From Bacillota bacterium (GTDB taxonomy: Bacteria; Bacillota; Clostridia; Christensenellales; Aristaeellaceae), in NCBI GenBank assembly GCA_023392515.1, contig JAEVYX010000147.1, forward strand, positions 1 through 21,808: 21,808 nucleotides of DNA, read 5' to 3'. Below, piece after piece: positions 7,082 through 14,135 of the stretch. The notes below the pieces were generated by a model. The model was not told the origin of the DNA and ran no database searches. It saw only the letters and a list, made by a program, of their open reading frames with translations. Numbering within the stretch: position 1 is the stretch's first letter; every line of letters starts with the position of its first letter. The translations under genes were made by a program, and so were the position numbers.

Positions 7082-8414
7082 TGTCCCAAACTCCTTCCAC
7101 TCCGGCTTCGTTCAGTGCTTCGGTAATCATCTTGGCAAAACGGGCTGTATCGGGATCGGTGCTGGTGGCAAAGTCTGTCATGCGGCTGTGCAAATCTGTA
7201 GACGCAGTCCAGGGCAATGCCGTACCGTGGGTGAAGCTGGGATAAACAATGGTATTGGGGTCGGTCAATTCATCTTTAAACTTCTTGGTTAATTCATCGT
7301 AGATGTCGTCAGGCGTATCCTTGAAGGGCGAAACAGATTCCTTGGCCTTGCTGAAGTCGATTTGCACCTGCGGATCGGTGATGGCGTATACCCAGCGCAA
7401 ACCGCTTTCCACGCTTTCTGAATCGTTGGGTACCACAAAAGCGTCGATGCATAGGCCGAAGTAGCCATCTGTGCCGGGGACGGAGAACACTCCGTAATCC
7501 TTGCCATAGACCCAGCCCTGTTTCGTCATAAAGGGCTGCATCCATGTACCCATCATCATCATGGTGTAGTCACCGGCTACAACGCGGCCGGCCGCCTCAT
7601 CCCACAAGCGGGCGGAATGGTCCGGCGCAACATACTGCATCAGGTGTTTAAACTGCTCAAGAACCGTTTGCACCTGCTCCTGGGTGGCCTTGCCGTTAAT
7701 GAAGTCCTCATAAATTTGCGGGTCTGTGCCCATCATGATGGATTCAAACACCTGTGTAGCCGTCCAGCCCTTGCGATCACCCAGGTCAAAGGGATACTTG
7801 CCATCAGGCATCTTGGACTGCAGTTCATCACAAATCGCCCAAAGCTGATCCCACGTAACTTCGCCTTCAGGCTCGGCCACGCCATATTCCTCAAACATGT
7901 GCTTGTTGTAAAAGATGGTGTTGGTTTTATGAATACCGATAGGAACGATGTAGTATTTGCCATCCACCTGACACAAGTCAACGACGCTATCCAGCATCCG
8001 GTCTTTCAAGCCTGCGTAGGACCATAAATCACTTAAGTCAAACAGCATGTCAGGCTCGAGATACGGATCAATTTCCAGCCCGGGATGCGCCTGAAAGGTT
8101 TCGGGGGATTTGCCGGACAGGGCCAGCACTTTGACTTTCATAACCATGGCACCGCCAGCACCGCCAGGGATGGCGTTGGATACCGGCTCGGTGGAAGGAT
8201 ACATGCGCTTGAAGCTGCTGATGATCGTCTCGATGGCTTCCTTTTCGCCGCCGGCAGTCCACCAGTGGTATACGTTGAACTTGCCCGCCGCCGCAGTATC
8301 GGACAGTACCGCCGCAGTATCCAGGGATTCGATTTTCTGATTCTTGGCGGCCAGGGCGCCAAGAGGAGAAAGCGCCAGCATCACAGCCAGAATAAGCGGG
8401 ATAAATTTCTTCAC
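7071..8414 (-). CDS. Sugar ABC transporter substrate-binding protein without lipobox
   Basis: This 447-residue extracellular solute-binding protein of the CUT1 (family 1, MalE-like) class should capture the sugar for the permease pair at 3259-5013. A signal peptide (MKKFIPLILAVMLALSPLGALA) precedes the mature protein. It contains features usual for the family, such as YHWWTAGGEKEAIETIISSF near the N-terminus, IFYNKHMFEEYG in the middle and a late tryptophan-rich region. No cysteine lies in the signal region, so it should not be lipid-anchored, unlike the binding protein at 20379-21731. The start is GTG at 8414, with AAGGAG at 8423-8428, eight bases away and overlapping the stop of the upstream CBM9 gene. 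It overlaps the downstream GH3 start by 11 nt. The ligand cannot be told, but GH3 partners suggest beta-linked oligosaccharides. Confidence 0.93.
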   Translation of the reverse strand: MKKFIPLILAVMLALSPLGALAAKNQKIESLDTAAVLSDTAAAGKFNVYHWWTAGGEKEAIETIISSFKRMYPSTEPVSNAIPGGAGGAMVMKVKVLALSGKSPETFQAHPGLEIDPYLEPDMLFDLSDLWSYAGLKDRMLDSVVDLCQVDGKYYIVPIGIHKTNTIFYNKHMFEEYGVAEPEGEVTWDQLWAICDELQSKMPDGKYPFDLGDRKGWTATQVFESIMMGTDPQIYEDFINGKATQEQVQTVLEQFKHLMQYVAPDHSARLWDEAAGRVVAGDYTMMMMGTWMQPFMTKQGWVYGKDYGVFSVPGTDGYFGLCIDAFVVPNDSESVESGLRWVYAITDPQVQIDFSKAKESVSPFKDTPDDIYDELTKKFKDELTDPNTIVYPSFTHGTALPWTASTDLHSRMTDFATSTDPDTARFAKMITEALNEAGVEGVWDIVK

Positions 8415-8426
8415 GTTGATCGCTCC

Positions 8427-9227
8427 TTACTCAGCAAAGGTTACAGTGCCCCACAGGCTGGGATTAGTATCGATATCAGCACTGGCGCTCCAGCCGATAC
8501 GAGCAGTGGCCACGCCGGGGCACGGGAAATCCAGGTCAAACATGGATAGCTCCAAGCCCACGGTCATACCGGCCTGGGGAACAAGTGCAGGCAGCTGATC
8601 GTTGGAGAAATTGCTTAGCGGGATCTTGCTCTCAAAGATATAGCCGCCTTCGATTTCACCGATGGCGCATTCGTAGCCGTCCAGCACCTGCTCGTCACCA
8701 TCTGAACCTTTGCTCTCATACCCCTTGTTATCGGCAATCATTTCCCGGTCGATGCCGGTATTAAAGTAGTAATCATCAATAACCATTGTGAGCCTGAAAT
8801 CATTGGCAGTATAGCTTGAACGATCCGCATCAGCGGCTGGATCAGTGCTTAAAAATAAAACCAGGGAATCGGCCAGATCGGGCGGAAAGCCCTCACGGTA
8901 CATAAAAGGTGTATCATCCATTATCTTAGCGGCAAGGTAAAGGTTCTCTTCATCCCACATCAGGTATGCTTGGGCACTGTTGTCTTCAGGACCTGTCCAC
9001 TGCCCCTGGTCGCGAATAACCTGATTTTCTTCGTTGATCGTTGCAGGTGATGAAGTATTCCATTCTCCAAGATCGCCATCAATTGTGATTTCGGAAGCTG
9101 TCTTGTAAGCTGTCATCGTCTTGTCGCTGTATGCGAGTGCGCTGGCGCTAAGTCCCAATCCTACCATCAGCGAAATGGCAAACGAAAGAGATCGTTTCAT
9201 CCATCTGTATTGAGTCCCGTGTTTCAT
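8427..9227 (-). CDS. Secreted CBM9-type carbohydrate-binding protein
   Basis: This 266-residue protein has a signal peptide ending at SASALA (residue 32), then a domain that looks like the CBM9/DOMON-like sugar-binding fold: ITIDGDLGEWN near residues 48-57, AYLMWDEENLYLAAKIMDD in the middle, a DSLVLFLSTDP strand and a YIFESKIPLSNF strand. No catalytic domain and no anchor is visible, so the mature protein seems to be little more than a binding module. It is the first gene of the operon, 12 bp before the binding-protein gene. The open frame extends to 9509, but ATG at 9227 has AGGAGG at 9236-9241, eight bases away, and begins a normal signal peptide. The upstream extension lacks protein-like character and would cover the promoter. 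It may concentrate substrate or hold a polysaccharide near the enzymes; that role is inferred. Confidence 0.85.
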   Translation of the reverse strand: MKHGTQYRWMKRSLSFAISLMVGLGLSASALAYSDKTMTAYKTASEITIDGDLGEWNTSSPATINEENQVIRDQGQWTGPEDNSAQAYLMWDEENLYLAAKIMDDTPFMYREGFPPDLADSLVLFLSTDPAADADRSSYTANDFRLTMVIDDYYFNTGIDREMIADNKGYESKGSDGDEQVLDGYECAIGEIEGGYIFESKIPLSNFSNDQLPALVPQAGMTVGLELSMFDLDFPCPGVATARIGWSASADIDTNPSLWGTVTFAE

Positions 9228-9235
9228 AACTGTAT

Positions 9236-9241
9236 CCTCCT
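9236..9241 (-). promoter_or_regulatory. Ribosome binding site that sets the CBM9 gene start
   Basis: AGGAGG, eight bases before the ATG at 9227-9225. It excludes the much longer open frame reaching 9509. Confidence 0.8.
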
Positions 9242-9282
9242 CTTGCGTCGTCGCCCCGACACCGGGACCACTTTGTAATTGA

Positions 9283-9311
9283 ATTCTATATGGAAGCATC
9301 AAGAACATCAA
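9283..9311 (-). promoter_or_regulatory. Candidate sigma-A promoter of the left sugar operon
   Basis: On the minus strand TTGATG (9311-9306) and TAGAAT (9288-9283) are separated by 17 bp, close to the TTGACA/TATAAT consensus. Transcription would begin near 9276, leaving a leader of about 50 nt before the CBM9 gene. The imperfect -35 is consistent with a promoter needing an activator. Confidence 0.5.
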
Positions 9312-9370
9312 TGGAATATCAAACACACTATGTTGGAAATTTGTGCCCTCACGGCAAACGTGTGGAGTAT

Positions 9371-9403
9371 TCAGCACTTTGACTTGCAAAATCAGGCACT
9401 TTG
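9371..9403. promoter_or_regulatory. Two direct repeats 22 bp apart, candidate response-regulator site
   Basis: TCAGCACTTTG (9371-9381) and TCAGGCACTTTG (9392-9403) share the core GCACTTTG with a register of exactly 22 bp, about two helical turns. Direct repeats at this spacing are typical for AraC-family regulators. The site lies between the divergent promoters, adjoining the -35 position of the kinase promoter and 60 bp upstream of the operon -35. The link to the YesN-type regulator encoded at 11292-12764 is inference. Confidence 0.5.
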
Positions 9404-9424
9404 GCCTATTCCCATATCCTTGTG

Positions 9425-9433
9425 TGATATAAT
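9425..9433 (+). promoter_or_regulatory. Extended -10 promoter candidate for the two-component genes
   Basis: TGATATAAT gives a perfect TATAAT (9428-9433) with the TGn extension. No good -35 hexamer is present at 16-18 bp; the -35 position (about 9405-9410) directly follows the direct repeats at 9371-9403. Transcription would start near 9440. Confidence 0.5.
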
Positions 9434-9507
9434 GGCTCTTATGATGCGTACAATAACAGATGGATTTATAGACAATAGTCATATAAATATAGAAGGGATT
9501 CATTCCC

Positions 9508-11295
9508 ATGAAGATGAGTCAAAAATTGATCTTGTTGTTCTCCCTAATGGCTCTCATGACAACAGGAGTCAATACATTTTATTTCTTAAACCTGGAAATG
9601 GAAGCATTGCAAAGCAATACCGCCGATAACCTGACGGCCGTCGGCGAAAAGATGATCGACGAAATCGAGCAATATGTACAAATGATGGATTATGCGATGG
9701 AAAGCATGACTTCCAACGCCCAATTCATGGAATCAATGCATCTGCTTGACCAGTTGGGCAGCGATGCCGATATCGTGACAGCGCAGACAATGGTGACCCA
9801 GGTTCTTTATCATAGCCCAATCAACAGAAGGTTCTACCGCGTCTGCCTATTTAACAGGAATGGTCTGTTCGTATCAAGCCAATTCGAAAATACAGGCATG
9901 GTTGTGAGCCTTTCCGACGAAGCCAGGGAGGTAGTTGCAAACTTGCCTTGGTTAGCTGCCGTCGAAAAAGATGTTTACCATTCCCACCTGATTGCGCCTC
10001 ATCATGATCCATGGAATACCGCCAAGGACACCGAAGTGTTCTCCTCCATCCGCGCAGCCGTCTGGCGGGGCAAGATCATCGGCTTACTTGAGGTGACCGC
10101 TCATGCCAGCGATCTGGAAAGGATCTTCAGTATTTCATCCATGGACGGACTTACGGTGCAAGCGATCTTTGATGATGGCAACATCCTGTATAAAGCGCAG
10201 GATGATCTGGCGGACTATTCCAGTATCCGCTGTGAAGGCATGGTTTCCTGCCAGACACCCTCAGGTGACAAAGCGCTGGTGGTTACACTGCACAATAAGC
10301 CTTTGGGGCTTAAGGTTTATATTGCACAGAGTGCCGCAGCTCACAATCAGCTGGTGCATGCGCTTATCTTGCGGTATGTATCTATTGCTGGAATCATACT
10401 GGCTGGAGCCGTTCTCATCATTACCTTGTTTTCCTTCCGGCTCACCAATTCCATCCGCAGGCTGACGAAAAAGGTCCGCACTGTTTCCATCAGCGATATG
10501 CTCCACCTGGATATGCCTGTAGCCGCATCAACCGTCACTTCCCGCGGGGATGTTGAAATCCGCGAGCTGGAATACGTATTTAATGACATGGCAGCACGCC
10601 TGAAGGTGTCAATGAACAACGAAATTGCCATGCGTCAAGCCAATCTCCATGCGCAGCTGGACGCTTTGCAGGCGCAGATCAACCCACATTTCATTTATAA
10701 CACGCTGAATATCATCAGTGCCAAGGGGATGGAGTGCGGCAACGAGGAAATCATTGATATCTGTAACCAGTTTGCCCAGATGCTCCGCTACTCCACCAAC
10801 CTGCATAATGCCACTGCCACCCTTGGTGATGAATTGAACCACGTACGTAACTACCTCCATCTGGCCAAAGCACGGTATGAGGATCGACTAAGCTATACGA
10901 TTGATGTTCCGCAAGATGCAGAACAATTGTTGATTCCCAAGCTGATTCTCCAGCCGTTGGTGGAAAACACCATCAAGCATGGCTACAACGACTTGAATCC
11001 GGTCATTCACATCCATATGCAGGGTGAATACGTCCCGAGCGGTTTACGTCTGATAATCCGCGACAACGGCCAGGGCTTCTCCGCCCAGGCCCTTGATAAG
11101 CTCAATGCAGCTTTTGAGCAGATCACCAACGGCATAACCTATGACCAGAAAGATGCAGCAGGCCACATCGGCCTGGCAAACACCTATATGCGCGTGACGT
11201 ATTACAGCGGCGGGCGAATTCTGATGAAGCTGTACAACAATGCAGGAGCGGTGATTGAACTGATCTTACCCACTGGGAAGGAGGGGGAAAAATGA
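9508..11295 (+). CDS. Sensor histidine kinase, YesM/LytS type
   Basis: This 595-residue membrane kinase probably senses an extracellular carbohydrate signal. Membrane segments lie at about residues 5-27 and 288-311 and flank an external sensor domain of about 260 residues. A HAMP-like linker follows (RLTNSIRRLTKKV onward). The His_kinase domain has the phospho-acceptor H394 in QINPHFIYNTLN. The ATPase domain shows the N-box PLVENTIKHG with N487, the DNGQGF G-box (519-524) and a GHIGLANTYMR segment. ATG at 9508 has GAAGGGA upstream. The end overlaps the response regulator by ATGA, so the two are translationally coupled. The position back-to-back with the sugar operon is typical of YesMN pairs that switch on an adjacent transporter. 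Confidence 0.95.
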   Translation: MKMSQKLILLFSLMALMTTGVNTFYFLNLEMEALQSNTADNLTAVGEKMIDEIEQYVQMMDYAMESMTSNAQFMESMHLLDQLGSDADIVTAQTMVTQVLYHSPINRRFYRVCLFNRNGLFVSSQFENTGMVVSLSDEAREVVANLPWLAAVEKDVYHSHLIAPHHDPWNTAKDTEVFSSIRAAVWRGKIIGLLEVTAHASDLERIFSISSMDGLTVQAIFDDGNILYKAQDDLADYSSIRCEGMVSCQTPSGDKALVVTLHNKPLGLKVYIAQSAAAHNQLVHALILRYVSIAGIILAGAVLIITLFSFRLTNSIRRLTKKVRTVSISDMLHLDMPVAASTVTSRGDVEIRELEYVFNDMAARLKVSMNNEIAMRQANLHAQLDALQAQINPHFIYNTLNIISAKGMECGNEEIIDICNQFAQMLRYSTNLHNATATLGDELNHVRNYLHLAKARYEDRLSYTIDVPQDAEQLLIPKLILQPLVENTIKHGYNDLNPVIHIHMQGEYVPSGLRLIIRDNGQGFSAQALDKLNAAFEQITNGITYDQKDAAGHIGLANTYMRVTYYSGGRILMKLYNNAGAVIELILPTGKEGEK

Positions 11296-12764
11296 CTTAC
11301 AGTGTGCTTCTCGTGGATGACGAAATGCCCGCCCTGCGTTTCATGCAGGCTATCATTGACAAGTACCTGCCCGAATTCACCGTAGTAGAAAAGGTGACGA
11401 CGGGTGCCCATGCACTGGATTATCTGCACCAACGCCTCGTTGATCTATTGATTACCGATATCAGCATGCCTGGTATGGATGGCATTACCCTAGCGAAACA
11501 GGCCAGGGCACTGCTACCTGATATACATATTGTCATCGTCAGCGGCTATGCAGAATTCGACTATGCGCGGGGTGCTCTTAACGTGGCTGCAGATGACTAC
11601 CTGCTCAAGCCGCTAAGCGTACCGAACGCGACCAAAACCCTTCACGAGGTGGCAGAAAAGCTGGCAGTGGAATATGATGCCAGGCGAAATGAGATCATCT
11701 GTGACCTGGCCATTTCCAAATCTTCCGCCGTGCCCGGCAAACTGCTATCCCAGCCCCACTGCTTTGCACTGATCCGCTGGGGAAATCTGCGTTCCGCCCA
11801 GCCGTCCCGCCTGTTTACCACCTGTGTTGTTCCTTCTTCCAATTATCCTTTTACCGTTCTGCAAGGCGTTGATGAAGATGAGCAGATTGTTGTATCCAAT
11901 CAATCCTTCGATGAATTTTATGCTGATTTCATCGCATTTGCTTCGCGCATGAATCCCACGCCCTATACCGCAGTGCTCAACCATATTCCAATGCCGCTGA
12001 CTTCTCTTCGAAGCTTTATTGAGAAGGCAGCGATCTGCATCAATAAGCGCCTTATCATTGGCAAACGGCAGCTTCTCTACATCGAAGACGGTGATTCCGT
12101 CTTGCTTCCCTTGAAAAACCCGGGCATGGTTTTGCATAAAATAGAGCATTTCACAGCAATCGGAAACATGAAGATGGTCAAGGAGGCCTTTGTCAACCTG
12201 GCTGCCGAGTGGGAGAAGCAGCAGCATACCCAGCAGCAGATCTCAGGCGTGGTTTATCCGCTGGTACAGCAGGTCATTCTCGCCACACCTGCCCCAAATA
12301 AAAAACAGGATCAAATCTTGCGTGAGACGGCCGAGCTGCTCCAGTATTCCTCCACCTATGGCAGCCTGATGGCAGGCCTGTACGATATGCTCTATGATGA
12401 TAATGATTTTCACGATAAGAATCTTTCTCCAAAGGAACTTTGCGAATATATCATGACCTACATCCGCCAGAACTTTGCAAAGCCGCTGAGTGTTCAGAGT
12501 GTCTGCAACGAAATTGGCGTTTCTCAAACCTATATGAGCCGCCTGCTGCGCAACTACGGCAGCACCTCCTTCAGCGTCTTCCTGACCCAATGCCGCATAG
12601 ATGCCGCCATGTCGCTGATCCGACAGCATCCAGACATTCTTCTTCGGGACGTCGCCGCCTGTGTGGGGTATGACGATCCATCTTACTTTAGCAAGGTGTT
12701 CCATCAGGCAACCAACAAGACACCGACCCAGTTTGCGGCGGAAGCAGAACAGAATCTCACTTGA
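11292..12764 (+). CDS. Response regulator with AraC-type DNA-binding domain, YesN type
   Basis: This 490-residue cytoplasmic regulator is the partner of the kinase directly upstream (4-nt overlap). The receiver domain (residues 1-120) contains the acidic pair D9-D10, the phospho-acceptor D56 in LLITDISMPGMDG, S84 and the conserved K106 in LLKPL. A long middle region of about 260 residues has no catalytic motif I recognise, as is usual in the YesN group. The C-terminus (about 385-485) is a two-helix-turn-helix AraC domain with IGVSQTYMSRLLRNYG and VGYDDPSYFSKVFHQATNKTPTQF. It is expected to bind direct repeats near sugar-gene promoters; the repeats at 9371-9403 are the obvious candidate. Confidence 0.95.
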   Translation: MTYSVLLVDDEMPALRFMQAIIDKYLPEFTVVEKVTTGAHALDYLHQRLVDLLITDISMPGMDGITLAKQARALLPDIHIVIVSGYAEFDYARGALNVAADDYLLKPLSVPNATKTLHEVAEKLAVEYDARRNEIICDLAISKSSAVPGKLLSQPHCFALIRWGNLRSAQPSRLFTTCVVPSSNYPFTVLQGVDEDEQIVVSNQSFDEFYADFIAFASRMNPTPYTAVLNHIPMPLTSLRSFIEKAAICINKRLIIGKRQLLYIEDGDSVLLPLKNPGMVLHKIEHFTAIGNMKMVKEAFVNLAAEWEKQQHTQQQISGVVYPLVQQVILATPAPNKKQDQILRETAELLQYSSTYGSLMAGLYDMLYDDNDFHDKNLSPKELCEYIMTYIRQNFAKPLSVQSVCNEIGVSQTYMSRLLRNYGSTSFSVFLTQCRIDAAMSLIRQHPDILLRDVAACVGYDDPSYFSKVFHQATNKTPTQFAAEAEQNLT

Positions 12765-12784
12765 CAATACCATACAGGGCGTAA

Positions 12785-12828
12785 AAATGCGAATATTTTT
12801 TGAAAATATAGTTGAAGCATTCGGATTT
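12785..12828. promoter_or_regulatory. Inverted pair of PurBox-like sites
   Basis: AAATGCGAATATT (12785-12797, plus strand) matches the Bacillus PurBox AWWWCCGAACWWT at 11 of 13 positions. AAATCCGAATGCT (minus strand, 12828-12816) matches at 10 of 13. They face each other with an 18-nt gap, which equals the 16-nt gap of the classic 14-mer boxes. The pair overlaps the -35 and spacer of the promoter at 12812-12840. Purine-dependent repression by a PurR-type protein is inferred. Confidence 0.6.
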
Positions 12829-12840
12829 ATCTGCTATGAT
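12812..12840 (+). promoter_or_regulatory. Candidate promoter of the purine module
   Basis: TTGAAG (12812-12817) and TATGAT (12835-12840) are separated by 17 bp, with a TGn extension of the -10. Transcription would start near 12847, giving a leader of about 155 nt. It overlaps the PurBox-like pair. Confidence 0.6.
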
Positions 12841-12846
12841 ACATCC

Positions 12847-13001
12847 GTGGCATCACTCGGCGCAAATTGATCCAGGACTCATGGATGCTGGAAAAAGCAG
12901 GAAATATTTAACACCATTGAGCGCCCTGCTATGACTGCCACCTTGTCAAAAACCCGAACATTCGCACGAGCGAGCAAGGGAAGAGAAGGGACGGATTTCA
13001 A
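12847..13001 (+). other. Long leader of the purine module, no known riboswitch recognised
   Basis: About 155 nt lie between the predicted start of transcription and the permease gene. Small stems are possible: AGCAGG/CCTGCT (12896-12901 with 12925-12930), CCTTG/CAAGG (12941-12945 with 12975-12979), and TCGC/GCGA inside the latter. A third PurBox-like site, AAACCCGAACATT, lies at 12950-12962 and matches 12 of 13 positions. I could not fit the purine, PRPP, xanthine or folate riboswitch patterns I know. Confidence 0.4.
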
Positions 13002-14120
13002 ATGAATTGGGGCATGATAGGGACCATGGTGTTTGCCATCCTGGCAGTTGCAGTCAATGGAATTCCTCAGTTGCTGTACGCAAAGGAGCGGGGTTTTAAG
13101 CTCAAATCTGTTGCGTACGCTTATTTCATCGCAGCTGGGCTCAATATGATGCTTGGCTCTGTCACCCCTATTTCAGCTCAGGCCGAAACCATTACAGTGG
13201 CAGGCAGCACCAAGGATGCACGCGCCCGGATTACGGCGCTGATTTTAGCGGCTATCGTTATGACCCTTCTGGGCATGTTCGGGCTGGTCAGCAGGATTGC
13301 GGACTGGGTAGGCGCCGGCGTTGTTGCTGGCATGATGGCCGGCGTGGGCTTCATGCTATGTGAGGTTTCCTATTCATTCACCAAAAGCGATTGGCAAATT
13401 AGCGTGGTCTCCATCTTGTCTGCCGTGGGCACCTGGATGCTGCTCAAGAATGATCCCAACGCTGTGGTGTATACGATTGGCATATCCGTGGCGGTTTCCA
13501 CCATTTTTTATGTTGTGCGGATGAAGATAAGCGGACCGAAAGCTTCTTTAAAACCTACAGCTGAATTAGTCGAAGATCAGCCCCTATGGAAGGAGTGGCG
13601 CGATGGCTGGCGCAGCATGATTTTTAACAAGACTGCCATTCTGGCAGCATTGGGATTGATCTGTATGGGCATCGGCTGCAATATTTCCTTTGGCAACATC
13701 ACCGCAAGCATCGCTGGCACGACGCAGAACCTGAACCACCTGACCATCGTCAATGCCGTAGCGGATTTTGTGAGTGTCCCGGCTGGCGGTCTGCCTCTGG
13801 AGGGTATTATCAGCGGAACCGCCGGCGCGCCCAACCCCGTGCTTACCGGTGCGCTGATGATGCTGTTTATTGGTATCCTGATTTTGACCGGCGCAGTGGA
13901 AAAGCTGGCCAAGTATGTACCGCCGGAATCCATCAGCGGCTTCCTGCTCGTGATCGGCTTCGTTCTCACCGTGCTTCCCAGCGTTGGCAGCGTGATCGCC
14001 TCCGGCGCGATTGCGGCAGGTATGGCTGCGTTGGGCATGACCATCATCAGCAAGAATCCCTTCTATGGCATGATCGCCGGAGTCATCGTAAAGCTGATTG
14101 GCCCTATGCTCGGGCTTTAA
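13002..14120 (+). CDS. Purine or related nucleobase permease, NCS2-like
   Basis: This is a 372-residue integral membrane protein with roughly ten or more hydrophobic segments throughout and only one polar loop, near residues 175-205. Features such as GSVTPISAQAETITVAG near the N-terminus and GIISGTAGAPNPVLTGALMM later resemble the xanthine/uracil (NCS2) permease fold, but it is shorter than the usual 430-450 residues, so I am not certain of the family. The purine role rests mainly on context: it is followed after 15 bp by a phosphoribosyltransferase and preceded by PurBox-like sites. ATG at 13002 has GAAGGGA about ten bases upstream. It is not related to the flanking sugar genes. Confidence 0.6.
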   Translation: MNWGMIGTMVFAILAVAVNGIPQLLYAKERGFKLKSVAYAYFIAAGLNMMLGSVTPISAQAETITVAGSTKDARARITALILAAIVMTLLGMFGLVSRIADWVGAGVVAGMMAGVGFMLCEVSYSFTKSDWQISVVSILSAVGTWMLLKNDPNAVVYTIGISVAVSTIFYVVRMKISGPKASLKPTAELVEDQPLWKEWRDGWRSMIFNKTAILAALGLICMGIGCNISFGNITASIAGTTQNLNHLTIVNAVADFVSVPAGGLPLEGIISGTAGAPNPVLTGALMMLFIGILILTGAVEKLAKYVPPESISGFLLVIGFVLTVLPSVGSVIASGAIAAGMAALGMTIISKNPFYGMIAGVIVKLIGPMLGL

Positions 14121-14135
14121 GAAAGGTCACAAAAC

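Noticed and set aside
9228..9509. 94-codon N-terminal extension of the CBM9 protein
   Set aside because: It lacks a ribosome binding site, would place a signal peptide in mid-protein, and covers both divergent promoter candidates.
12661..12870. Small open frame running out of the response regulator into the purine promoter
   Set aside because: It starts inside the regulator gene in another frame and covers the PurBox-like promoter; no start signal.
12847..13001. Guanine, xanthine or PRPP riboswitch in the purine leader
   Set aside because: The conserved loop and junction bases that I know for these classes are not visible and the stems are short.
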